In this document: in pieces, positions 22,103 through 31,100 of the stretch | How the letters are laid out: the number at the start of each line of letters is the position of its first letter | How positions within the stretch are numbered: position 1 is the first letter of the stretch | NCBI RefSeq assembly: GCF_020404845.1 | Contig: NZ_JAIOJZ010000024.1 | Span: forward strand, 1-64,000 | Direction: 5' to 3' | Length of the DNA stretch: 64,000 bases | From: Streptomyces hyderabadensis | GTDB taxonomy: Bacteria; Actinomycetota; Actinomycetes; Streptomycetales; Streptomycetaceae | The notes under the pieces: model-generated | Seen by the model: only the letters and a program-made list of their open reading frames with translations | The model's database searches: none | Told to the model about the DNA's origin: nothing | Program-made: the position numbers and the translations under genes

Positions 22103-23083
22103 TCAGATCACCCGCGCCCGCACCAGCGCCGCCAACGTCAGTGCCCCCGGCAGCAGCGGCAGCCACACCGTCAGCAGCCGGAACGCCAGCACCACCGCGG
22201 TGGCCACCGCCGCCGGACCGCCCGCCGCCACCAGCGCCACGACCAGCGCCGCCTCGACCGAGCCGATGCCGCCCGGCGTGGGCACCAGTGCCACCGCCAC
22301 CGTCGCCGCCAGGTACGCCACCGCCATGTGCCCGACCGGCAGCGCCAGTCCCAGCGACCGGCCCACCAGGACCAGCGCCGAGGCCTGCAACGCGGGGAAG
22401 GCCAGCGCCCCGCCCCACAACGCCAGCGCGCGTGCCGGCCGGGCGTGCACCGAGCGGGCCTCGCCCAGCGCCGTCCGCAGGAAGGAGACCAGCGCGCCGC
22501 GCAGCCGGGGCAGCAGCGCCAGTGCCCCCGCCGCCACGACCGGGACCGCACCCGCGGCCACCAGCAGCGGCCCCACCGCCGACTCGGGCAGCAGGGTGCC
22601 GAGCCGCAGCGCGCCGGGGAAGGCGATCAGCAGGGCGCCGAGCAGGGCGAGGCGGCCGACGCTCTCCGCCAGCAGGTACAGCGCGAGCGCGGCCGAGGAA
22701 CGGGCCAGCGGCAGCCCGCACACCGTCATGAACCGCAGGTTCACCGCGCTCGCGCCCAGGCCGGTCGGCAGCAGGTGATTGGCCGCGCCCGCCGCGAACT
22801 GGGTGGCCAGCAGCCGCCGCGCGGGCAGCCGCTGAACCACCGCGCCCTGCCGGGTGCAGGCGGCTGCGACCCAGGTCAGACAGGTCGCCCCGGCCGCGGC
22901 CAGCAGCCAGGGCCAGCGCGCCGTGGCGAGCTGGCCGAAGCCCTCCGCGAGCACGGACCGGTGCCGGACGGCGACCACACCCACCAGGAGCAGCAGAAGC
23001 ACGCACAGGACCCGGCGGACCGGGACGCGGTGCAGAAGTGGCTTCACGGGGACTCGAACCGCAGTCGTCACAGCACAAGACAT
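22103..23083 (-). CDS. Lysylphosphatidylglycerol synthase/flippase-like integral membrane protein
   Basis: The roughly 326-residue protein is a string of 8-9 hydrophobic helices (VLCVLLLLLVGVVAVRHRSV; LALYLLAESVGRLALLGALL; MAVAYLAATVAVALVPTPGG), with Arg-rich loops and the ATQFAAGAANHLLPTGLGAS and PTPGGIGSVEAALVVAL signatures of the LPG_synthase_TM (UPF0104) family. Such proteins act in lipid flipping or as the membrane half of MprF. No aminoacyl-transferase domain is present. ATG 23083 and GTG 23071 are both possible starts. It converges on the polyol operon and diverges from the ABC exporter. Confidence 0.8.
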   Translation of the reverse strand: MSCAVTTAVRVPVKPLLHRVPVRRVLCVLLLLLVGVVAVRHRSVLAEGFGQLATARWPWLLAAAGATCLTWVAAACTRQGAVVQRLPARRLLATQFAAGAANHLLPTGLGASAVNLRFMTVCGLPLARSSAALALYLLAESVGRLALLGALLIAFPGALRLGTLLPESAVGPLLVAAGAVPVVAAGALALLPRLRGALVSFLRTALGEARSVHARPARALALWGGALAFPALQASALVLVGRSLGLALPVGHMAVAYLAATVAVALVPTPGGIGSVEAALVVALVAAGGPAAVATAVVLAFRLLTVWLPLLPGALTLAALVRARVI

Positions 23084-23153
23084 TCCCCCAGCCGCGCCAA
23101 CTACGGATGGCCGACGCGCGGACACGGGCTTACGGACCGCGGGCGGCGCCGCC

Positions 23154-23184
23154 TTGACCTCAAGGTTGGTCGAGGTTCTACCGT
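23154..23184 (+). promoter_or_regulatory. MerR-type promoter (19-bp spacer) for the ABC exporter, leaderless
   Basis: TTGACC (23154-23159) and TACCGT (23179-23184) are separated by 19 bp. The spacer carries a dyad, ACCTCAAG ... GTCGAGGT, matching at 6 of 8 half-site positions. An over-long spacer filled by a dyad is the hallmark of MerR-family activated promoters. The -10 ends 7 bp before the ATG at 23192 and there is no Shine-Dalgarno sequence, so the transcript should be leaderless. Confidence 0.7.
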
Positions 23185-23191
23185 CGCCCGC

Positions 23192-25072
23192 ATGAGTATG
23201 GAGACCACGGCCTGGACGCAGCTGTACAGCGTCATGCACGCCGAAGCCGAGCGCCGCCCCTTCGCCCGCGCCACGCTGCGCCGCATCGGCGCGTTCGCCC
23301 GCCCGCACCGCCGCCGCATCGTCCGCTTCCTGCTGCTCGGGGTGGCGACCGCGCTGCTGGCCGTCGCCACCCCCGTCCTCGCCGGAAAGGTCGTCGACGC
23401 GATCGTGTCGGACGGCGACGAGGGCACGGTCGTGCGCCTCGCCCTGCTCATCGCGCTCATCGCCCTGGCCGAGGCGGTGCTCGGCATCCTCTCCCGCAGG
23501 CTCTCGGCGACGCTCGGGGAGGGACTCATCCTCGATCTGCGGACGGCCGTGTTCGATCATGTGCAGCGCATGCCGGTCGCGTTCTTCACACGCACCCGTA
23601 CGGGAGCGCTCGTCTCCCGTCTCAACAACGACGTCATCGGCGCCCAACGCGCCTTCAGCAACACCCTGTCCGGCGTGGTCAGCAACGTGGTCACCCTGCT
23701 GCTCACCCTGGCCGTCATGCTGACCCTGTCCTGGCAGATCACCCTGCTCGCCCTGGTGCTGCTCCCGGTGTTCGTGCTCCCGGCGCGGCGGATGGGCCGC
23801 CGCATGGCCCGGATGCAGCGCGAGGCCGCCGCCCTCAACGCCGCCATGGGCACCCGGATGACCGAGCGCTTCTCGGCGCCCGGCGCCACCCTGATCAAGC
23901 TGTTCGGCCGCCCCGAGGAGGAGTCCGCCGAGTTCGCCGACCGGGCCCGCCGGGTCGCCGACATCGGCGTACGCACCGCCACCGCCCAGGCCGCCTTCAT
24001 CACCGCGCTCACCCTCGTCTCCGCGCTCGCCCTCGCCCTCGTCTACGGCCTCGGCGGCTTCCTCGCGCTGCGCGGCACCCTGGACCCGGGCGCCGTCGTC
24101 GCGCTGGCCCTGCTGCTGACCCGCCTGTACGCGCCGCTGACCGCGCTCGCCGGGGCCCGGGTGGAGGTCATGAGCGCCCTGGTCAGCTTCGAGCGGGTCT
24201 TCGAGGTGCTGGACCTGGCCCCGCTCATCGACGAGAAGCCCGACGCCCGCCCGGTCCCCGACGGCCCCGTGGCCGTCGAGTTCGACGACGTCCGCTTCGG
24301 CTACCCGTCCGCCGACAAGGTCTCCCTCGCCTCCCTCGAAGAGGTCGCCTCCCTGGACACCCGCGGCGGCGAAGAGGTGCTGCACGGCCTCTCCTTCCGC
24401 GCCGAACCGGGCCAGACCATCGCGCTGGTCGGCTCGTCCGGCGCCGGCAAGTCCACCATCGCCCAACTGCTGCCGCGCCTGTACGACACCGACGGCGGCA
24501 CCGTCCGCGTCGGCGGCGTCGACGTCCGCGACCTGAGCGCGCGTTCGCTGCGCGACACCGTCGGCATGGTCACCCAGGACGGCCACCTCTTCCACGACAC
24601 CGTCCGGGCCAATCTGCTCCTCGCCCGGCCGGACGCCACCGAGGACGCGCTGTGGGCGGCGCTGCGCCGCGCCCGCCTGGCCGACCTCGTGCGGTCCCTG
24701 CCGGACGGGCTCGACACCGTGGTCGGCGAGCGCGGCTACCGGCTCTCCGGCGGCGAACGCCAGCGCATGACCATCGCCCGGCTGCTGCTGGCCCGCCAGC
24801 GCGTCGTCATCCTCGACGAGGCCACCGCCCACCTCGACAACACCTCCGAGGCGGCCGTCCAGGAAGCCCTCGCCGAAGCCCTCCAGGACCGGACGGCCGT
24901 GGTGATCGCGCACCGGCTGTCCACGATCCGGGCGGCCGACCGCATCCTGGTGGTCGAGGCCGGCCGCATCGTGGAGAGCGGCACCCACGAGGAACTCCTC
25001 GCGGCCGACGGCCGCTACGCCCAGCTGCACCGCACCCAGTTCGGACGCCCGGCCCTGGACAAGGCCGCCTAG
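23192..25072 (+). CDS. ABC exporter, fused permease and ATPase (multidrug type)
   Basis: The 626-residue half-transporter has an N-terminal six-helix permease (residues about 45-340, including RMPVAFFTRTRTGALVSRLN) and a C-terminal nucleotide-binding domain. That domain has Walker A LVGSSGAGKSTI, a Q-loop with MVTQDGHLFHD, signature LSGGERQRM, Walker B RVVILDEATAHLD and the H-loop AHRLST. It should function as a dimer exporting a hydrophobic compound or peptide. ATG 23192 is the only sensible start and lacks a ribosome binding site; the MerR-like promoter immediately upstream implies induction by its substrate. No MerR gene is in the window. Confidence 0.93.
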   Translation: MSMETTAWTQLYSVMHAEAERRPFARATLRRIGAFARPHRRRIVRFLLLGVATALLAVATPVLAGKVVDAIVSDGDEGTVVRLALLIALIALAEAVLGILSRRLSATLGEGLILDLRTAVFDHVQRMPVAFFTRTRTGALVSRLNNDVIGAQRAFSNTLSGVVSNVVTLLLTLAVMLTLSWQITLLALVLLPVFVLPARRMGRRMARMQREAAALNAAMGTRMTERFSAPGATLIKLFGRPEEESAEFADRARRVADIGVRTATAQAAFITALTLVSALALALVYGLGGFLALRGTLDPGAVVALALLLTRLYAPLTALAGARVEVMSALVSFERVFEVLDLAPLIDEKPDARPVPDGPVAVEFDDVRFGYPSADKVSLASLEEVASLDTRGGEEVLHGLSFRAEPGQTIALVGSSGAGKSTIAQLLPRLYDTDGGTVRVGGVDVRDLSARSLRDTVGMVTQDGHLFHDTVRANLLLARPDATEDALWAALRRARLADLVRSLPDGLDTVVGERGYRLSGGERQRMTIARLLLARQRVVILDEATAHLDNTSEAAVQEALAEALQDRTAVVIAHRLSTIRAADRILVVEAGRIVESGTHEELLAADGRYAQLHRTQFGRPALDKAA

Positions 25073-25085
25073 GACGGCTCGGCCG

Positions 25086-26867
25086 CTACGGCGCCCCGGG
25101 CGTCCCGGCCCGCACGGGCAGGTCCTGCTCGGCCCAGACGACCTTGCCGCCGGGCGTGCGGCACGAGCCCCAGCGCCGGCACATCATGTTGATCAGCTGA
25201 AGGCCGCGCCCGCTCTCGTCGCTGACGTCCGCGTGCTGGATCTGCGGCAGGTCGGGACCGGAGTCGGAGACCTCCACGGACAGCCGCTCGTGCCGCAACA
25301 GCCGCAGCTCGCCGGGGGCGTTGCCGTACCGCAGGGCGTTGCCCACCAGCTCGCTGACCACCAGCTCCGTGGTGTCCACCAGCTCGTCGAGCCCCCACCG
25401 CGCCAACTGCTCCCGCACCGCCGTACGGGCCTGCCCCGCGGCCTTGCCGTCCGGCGGCAGCGTCCGCACGTACACGTCGCACTCCGGACCGAGCGGCCGG
25501 GTGTGGGCGGCCAGCACGATCGCGTCGTCCGACCGGTCGTCGCCGACCCGCTCGGCCACCGTGCGGCACTCGGTGGCGTCCTCGGGCAGACCGTCGCCGA
25601 CCGCCTCGCGCAGCCGCTCCAACTGGGTGCCGAGGTCGGCCGTGCGCGACCGGATCAGCCCGTCCGTGTACAGGGTCAGCCGGCTCCGCTCGGGCACCGG
25701 CCGCTCGACGGGGTCGTAGGGGATCACTCCCGCTCCCAGCGGCGCGCCCGCGGGCACGTCCAGGAACGAGACGGCGCCGTCCGGCCCGGTCAGCAGGGGC
25801 GGCGGGTGCCCGGCGCTGGCGATGCGGAAGGTGCCGCCGCAGGGGTCGTAGACCGCGCACAGACAGGTGGCGACCTGGTCCTCCTCCAGGTCGCGGGCGG
25901 CCAGGTCGAGCCGGGCCAGCAGCCGCTCGGGCGCGATGTCCAGCGCCATCAGGGTCCGGGCCACCGTGCGCAGCCGGCCCATGGTCGCGGCGGCGGCCAG
26001 GCCGCGCCCCATCACGTCGCCGACCATCAGCGCGGTACGGCCGCTGGGCAGCGCTACCACGTCGAACCAGTCGCCGCCCACGGCGGCCGGATCGGCGGCC
26101 GGGTCGTAGCACGAGGACACCTCCAGACCGGGGGTGCTCGGGCTGGACCGGGGGAGCAGTGCCCGCTGCAGGGTCACCACGTGGTCGCGCTCGCGCCCGT
26201 AGAGCCGGGCGTTGTCGATGTACACGGCGGCCTTGGACGCCAGCTCCATGGCGAGCGCCACGTCGGTCCGGTTGAACGGCGCCCGGTGGCCGGCCCGGAC
26301 GAAGTCGGCCAGCCCCAGCAGCACCCCGCGGGCGATCAGCGGCACCGCCAGGTAGGAGTGGACGCCCGCCCGGCGCATGATGTCCGAGGACTCGCGCGAG
26401 GGGGCGATCACGGCGAAGTCCGCGCGCGTCATCCGGGACACCAGCACCGGCCGCCGGGTGGTCAGGACCCGCTGCCCCAGCCGGTCCGCGGTGTGCACCG
26501 ACAGCTCGCCCACCGGATCGGGCGCCAGGTTCAGGCCCTCGACCTCGGACACCGCCATGGCCCTCAGCCGCGGCGCCTCCCCGCCCGTGGCCCGGTCGCC
26601 GTCCTGGAACCGCAGCACCGAGTCCAGCAGGTCCACCGCGGCGCCGTCGGCCAGCTCCGGCACGGTGAAGCCGGCCAGCTCCTCCGCCGTGCGCCGCACG
26701 TCGAGCGTGGTGCCGATGCTCAGGTCCGCCGCGTTCAACCAGGCCAGCCGGCGTCGCGCGCCCAGCGCCTCGGTCATCGACCGCAGCGCACCCCGCGCCG
26801 CCCGGTGTCCGCTCACGAGGGGATTCGGGGGGCGGCGCAGGCCGCCCAGCCACGCTCGTTCCCGCAC
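25086..26867 (-). CDS. GAF-SpoIIE (PP2C) phosphatase with C-terminal RsbW-like ATPase domain
   Basis: The 593-residue protein contains a GAF-like sensor (residues about 50-210: GVHSYLAVPLIARGVLLGLA), a SpoIIE/PP2C phosphatase (ALLPRSSPSTPGLEVSSCYD; metal-site Asp in VGGDWFDVV, LMVGDVMGRG and DDRSDDAIVL) and a C-terminal HATPase_c domain (ELVVSELVGNALRYG, VEVSDSGPDLP, DESGRGLQLI). This is the usual Streptomyces anti-anti-sigma control protein: it may dephosphorylate an STAS protein and may also bind a sigma factor or phosphorylate an STAS partner. GTG 26867 has AGGAGG 6 bp upstream. It converges on the ABC exporter with a 13-bp gap. Confidence 0.9.
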   Translation of the reverse strand: MRERAWLGGLRRPPNPLVSGHRAARGALRSMTEALGARRRLAWLNAADLSIGTTLDVRRTAEELAGFTVPELADGAAVDLLDSVLRFQDGDRATGGEAPRLRAMAVSEVEGLNLAPDPVGELSVHTADRLGQRVLTTRRPVLVSRMTRADFAVIAPSRESSDIMRRAGVHSYLAVPLIARGVLLGLADFVRAGHRAPFNRTDVALAMELASKAAVYIDNARLYGRERDHVVTLQRALLPRSSPSTPGLEVSSCYDPAADPAAVGGDWFDVVALPSGRTALMVGDVMGRGLAAAATMGRLRTVARTLMALDIAPERLLARLDLAARDLEEDQVATCLCAVYDPCGGTFRIASAGHPPPLLTGPDGAVSFLDVPAGAPLGAGVIPYDPVERPVPERSRLTLYTDGLIRSRTADLGTQLERLREAVGDGLPEDATECRTVAERVGDDRSDDAIVLAAHTRPLGPECDVYVRTLPPDGKAAGQARTAVREQLARWGLDELVDTTELVVSELVGNALRYGNAPGELRLLRHERLSVEVSDSGPDLPQIQHADVSDESGRGLQLINMMCRRWGSCRTPGGKVVWAEQDLPVRAGTPGAP

Positions 26868-27030
26868 GTGTCGCCTCCTCCCACGGCCTCCTGTCCTGAT
26901 TCTGCCCTGCCACGAGTCGCCCGGCGACGGCGGTACCCCCCTGCAGCGGCCGGGCTCATGAACGGTCCTCAATCACCATGGACAAGTGAACGCAGTATCT
27001 CGCGTCAATTCTGTAATTATTTGACAGTGA

Positions 27031-27047
27031 GCCGCAGATACTGCGGC
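27031..27047 (-). terminator. Hairpin after the first lacI-type gene
   Basis: GCCGCAG, ATA, CTGCGGC forms a perfect 7-bp stem with a 3-base loop, starting 4 bp past the stop codon of the LacI-type gene. The minus-strand sequence that follows is AT-rich (TCAAATAATT). This fits an intrinsic-like terminator separating lacI from the phosphatase gene. Confidence 0.6.
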
Positions 27048-27050
27048 CTC

Positions 27051-28064
27051 TTACCGGGCGGCCACCTGTGCCGTGGAGCCGCGGACGACGAGTTCCGGTT
27101 CGAAGAGCAGCTCCCGGTGGGGGACTTCGGTGCCCTGGATCTGGGCGCAGAGGAGGTCGACGGCGGCGCGTCCCATGGCTTCGATGGGCTGGCGGACGGT
27201 GGTGAGGGGTGGTTCGGTGCAGGTCATGAAGGCGCTGTCGTCGTATCCGACGACGGAGACGTCGTGGGGGACGTGGTGGCCGCGGCGGCGGGCGGCGCGG
27301 ACGGCGCCGAGGGCGAGGGGGTCGCTGGCGCAGATGATGCCGGTGACGCCGCGGTCGAGCAGGCGGGCGGCGGCGGCCTGGCCGCCCTCCAGGGAGAACA
27401 TGGCCCGTTCCACGTGGGCGTCGGGCAGGGCGCCGTTCGCCGCCTCGGCGGCCTGCTGCGCGGCGGCCAGCTTCCGGCGGGAGGGGATGTGGTCGGAGGG
27501 GCCGAGCACGAGGCCGATGCGCTCGTGCCCCAGCGACGCCAGGTGCCGCCAGGACTGCCCCACGGCGACCGCGTCGTCGCACGCGACGCAGGGGAAGCCG
27601 AGATCGGGTATGGAGGCGTTGACGAGCACCACGGGGATGTTGCGTTCGGCGAGCAGCCGGTAGTGGTCGTGCGGGGCGTCGGCCTGCGCGAACAGGCCGC
27701 CGCCTGCGAAGACGACCCCGGAGACCTGTTGCTGCAGCAGCAGCTCGACGTAGTCGGCCTCCGAGACACCGCCCTTGGTCTGGGTGCACAGCACCGGCGT
27801 CAGCCCCTGCTGGGCCAGTGCGCCGCCGATGACCTCGGCGAACGCCGGGAAGATCGGGTTCTGCAGCTCGGGCAGGACCAGCCCGACCAGCCGGGCGCGC
27901 TCGCCCCGCAGCTGGGTGGGCCGCTCGTAGCCCAGCACGTCCAGCGCGCTCAGCACGGACTGCCGGGTCGCCTCCGAGACCCCCGGCTTGCCGTTGAGCA
28001 CCCGGCTGACCGTGGCCTCGCTGACGCCAACCTTCTTCGCCACCTGAGCAAGTCGTCGTGTCAC
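27051..28064 (-). CDS. LacI family repressor, copy 1 of a near-identical pair
   Basis: The 337-residue protein has an N-terminal LacI helix-turn-helix with hinge (LAQVAKKVGVSEATVSRVLN, then GYERPTQLRG) and a periplasmic-binding-type effector domain. Copy 2 (32709-33719) is identical over roughly residues 1-120 and again over about the last 115. The differences cluster in the middle, where effector contacts may lie. Identical DNA-binding helices imply a shared operator. GTG 28064 sits 7 bp after a TAGTCT -10, so the message should be leaderless. Upstream is a CTTGCG-containing palindrome, suggesting autorepression. The adjacent glucanase and nearby amylase are the likely targets. Confidence 0.92.
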   Translation of the reverse strand: MTRRLAQVAKKVGVSEATVSRVLNGKPGVSEATRQSVLSALDVLGYERPTQLRGERARLVGLVLPELQNPIFPAFAEVIGGALAQQGLTPVLCTQTKGGVSEADYVELLLQQQVSGVVFAGGGLFAQADAPHDHYRLLAERNIPVVLVNASIPDLGFPCVACDDAVAVGQSWRHLASLGHERIGLVLGPSDHIPSRRKLAAAQQAAEAANGALPDAHVERAMFSLEGGQAAAARLLDRGVTGIICASDPLALGAVRAARRRGHHVPHDVSVVGYDDSAFMTCTEPPLTTVRQPIEAMGRAAVDLLCAQIQGTEVPHRELLFEPELVVRGSTAQVAAR

Positions 28065-28071
28065 AAACGCA

Positions 28072-28103
28072 AGACTAGCGCAAGTCTCGCAAGAGACTTG
28101 CGC
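28072..28103 (-). promoter_or_regulatory. Promoter and 26-bp operator palindrome of lacI copy 1
   Basis: A perfect inverted repeat with 11-bp arms (GCGCAAGTCTC and GAGACTTGCGC) around GCAA spans 28078-28103. Immediately downstream on the minus strand is TAGTCT (28077-28072), a -10 lying 7 bp before the GTG start. The operator would block the -35 region. The CTTGCG word recurs at copy 2, the glucanase and the amylase. Confidence 0.7.
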
Positions 28104-28157
28104 CAGTCAGTGACCTGTCCGACAACAATCGTTGCCGATCCCCGTTGCAGGCCGGTC

Positions 28158-31100
28158 CTACGGATTGCGAATGATCTTGAAGGTGGACGTGGTGTTGCGG
28201 ATGTCGACGGCGTTGTCGCTGAGCTTCAGCCCGTTGAAGGTGACCTCACCGACCGCCGGTCCCTGCCCTGCCTCGGGCATCTCGTTGGCCCACAGGCCGA
28301 AGCCGGACTTGGCGTCGAACTCGTCACCGCTCTTGTGCGCCCCCGTGACGGAGACGTCGGTGAAGACCGTGTCCTTGATCGGGTACTGCGGCTGGCCTCC
28401 CACGTAGTTCGTCTGGAACATGATGCCGCTGTAGGTCGGATCGACGATGTCGACGTTGTTGACCCTGATCCCCTGGAACACCTTGGACGCCGAGAACACC
28501 CAGATGCCGGGGAAGGTCTGCCCGTTCCAGAAGTGTCCGCCGGCCCGGACGATCGACACGTTCTCGAAGGTCGTCGGATCGGTGCCGAAGCCGTTCATCG
28601 GGTAGCCGAAGTCCAGCGAGCTGATGGTGATGCCCGAGTAGACCAGGGTGTCCGCGATGTGGATGTTCCGGAAGGTGTTGTTGTAACCGCCGTAGACGGC
28701 CAGACCCGCGGCCCGCCAGGTCAGCGTCGTCGTGAGGTTCTCGTACAGGTTGTTCTTCATGTCCGAGCCGCCCGCGTCGATCGCCGAGAACAGCGCGAAG
28801 CTGTCGTCGCCGGTCGCCCGGGCGTCGTTGTTGGACACCAGGTTGTCGGTCGAGCCGTTGGTCATGTTGATGCCGTCGGCGAACATGTTGCGGATCCGGG
28901 AGTTCTTGATCGTCATCCGGTCGGTGTTGGCGCCCCAGTACAGGCACACCATGTGCTCGTTCCAGATGTTGTCGATCACGATGTCCGAGGTGTTGGAGAA
29001 GTCGAACACCTTGCCCGGCCCGTCGATACGGGACGTGTAGTTGCCGAAGTAGGCGAAGTTCGCGAACGTCGAGCCCTTCGCACTCGCCTCGGCACGGAAG
29101 CCGATGTCGGTGTTGTCCTGCGTGGTCGGCGCGTGGAACTGGGTGAACCAGGGACCGGCGCCGATGACCTTCACCGCCTTGCCGTACACCTGGAACTTGC
29201 TCGACGTCTGGTAGTCGCCGGGCGGCAGGTACACACCCACCAGCTTGCCCGTGGTGTCCATGCGGACCTTGTCGAGCGCGTTCTGCACGTCCTGGTGCGT
29301 GAAGCCGGCCGGCACCGCGTACGCCGCCGGGTCGGGGTTGGGCAGCGCGGAGACCTGCTCCAGGTTGACGAAGTCGATCGCGTAGTCGGTGGTGTTCGCC
29401 GCGTCCTTCTGCAGCCGGATCGTGCTGCCCGCCGGGACGGTCTCGCCCAGCATGAGGTGCGCCTCGTCGTAGATGTGCCGCGGGGCGCCCGCGCCCGGGG
29501 AGTTGCCCGGCGAGGCCTCGGCACCGTACAGCCAGGCGTACTTCGACGTCAGCGGCAGGGCCTTCTTCATGACGCCGTCGACGTACACGTTGAGCGTGGC
29601 GTCGATGCCGCCGCCGCCCGGCGCGTCCGGGATCGAGAAGCGGGTCACCAGGGTGTTGGTGTCCGCCTTCGTGGTGAACTCGACGTACTCGCCGGTCTTG
29701 TCCAAGTGGACGGCCTTGCGGCCGGACGCCTCGCCCGCGATGTCGCCGATGGTGCGGTTGGGGCCGACCACGGTGGCACCGCCGCCCACCGTGCCGTCCT
29801 CCGCCTCGTACATGTCGTACGGCATGTTCGCGCCGCGCCCGACGAACAGCGGCTGCGTGGAGGTGTTGTTCTCCCGCTTGACCGGCAGTTCGTTCGCGTC
29901 GTCGGCGACCGTGACCTTCAGCGAGTACGAGCCGTTGGCCGCCTTCCAGGTGCCGAGGCTCACGGCCGGGGCCGTCTTGCCCGCGGCGATGACGCCGGAG
30001 TGCTCGCCGGTCAGGGTCTTGACCGTGGCGCCCTTGGCGTCCAGCAGGGCGAGCGTCACCGCGTGGCCGCCGTCCGCCGAGTCCTGGGTGCCCTGGTTCT
30101 TCAGCGCGACCTTGAAGGTCACGTCGTCACCGGCGGCCGGACTGGACGGCGACGTGGTGACGGCGGCGGCGACCAGGTCGGAGCTCTGCACCGGCTTGAC
30201 CACCAGCGGATCGGGCCGCGTATAGGTGTTGTTGGTCTCGTTCTGCTCGATGATCTCGTTCGCCTCGTCGGCGACCGCGCTCAGTTCGTACGAACCGGCC
30301 TCGCGTGCCCCGACGGACGCGCTGACCGTGCTCTGCGCCCCCGCCTTCAGGGCGGGAACGTCGGCGGTGGCGACCTTGGTGCCGCCCAGCCGCAGGGCGA
30401 CCTTGCCGGCCGGGGCGTCCGCGGCGCCGCTGTTGCGGACGGTGGCGGACACCGTGATCTCGTCCGACTCGACGGGGGAGTCGGGCGACGTGGTCAGGTT
30501 CGTCACCTCGAGGTCGGGGTTGGGTGCCGGAGTGCCGATGACCTGGAACTCGGCGACCTGCCCGGCCGTCGCCCCGGTGTTGGAGGTGAACTTCAGCTGG
30601 ACGTCCGCGGTCCGTTCGCCGACGGGTATCGTCACGCTGTTGCCGCCGCTGGCCGGGTCGAAGACGTAGTCCTTCGCGGCCACCAGGGAGGTGAAGCCCG
30701 AGGCGTCCTGGGCGCGGCCGAGCACCTGGACGTTCTGGGTGCGCTTGGACCAGCTGGTGTCCGGGTTGAGCTTGAGGACGACGCTGTCGACGTCCGCGTT
30801 CGCGCCCAGCTTCAGGGTCAGCGTGTTCGGGTAGCTGCCCGCCGCCCCCTCCCAGTAGGTGGAGGTGCTGTTGTCGTTGGCGTTCTCGGCGACGTAGGTG
30901 TGGATGTAGGACGAGGCGCTGATCGGCTTGCCGACGGACAGGTTCGACCCGCCGGTGCCGGTGCCGGTGCGGGTCACGGAGTTGCTGTTGCCCGACTCGT
31001 TGCCGGCCGCGTCCCTGGCCCGCACGAAGTAGGTCACGGTCGCCGACGCCGGCTGGGTGTCGGTGTACGTGGTGACGTCCCCGGCGACGCTCTTGCGGAG

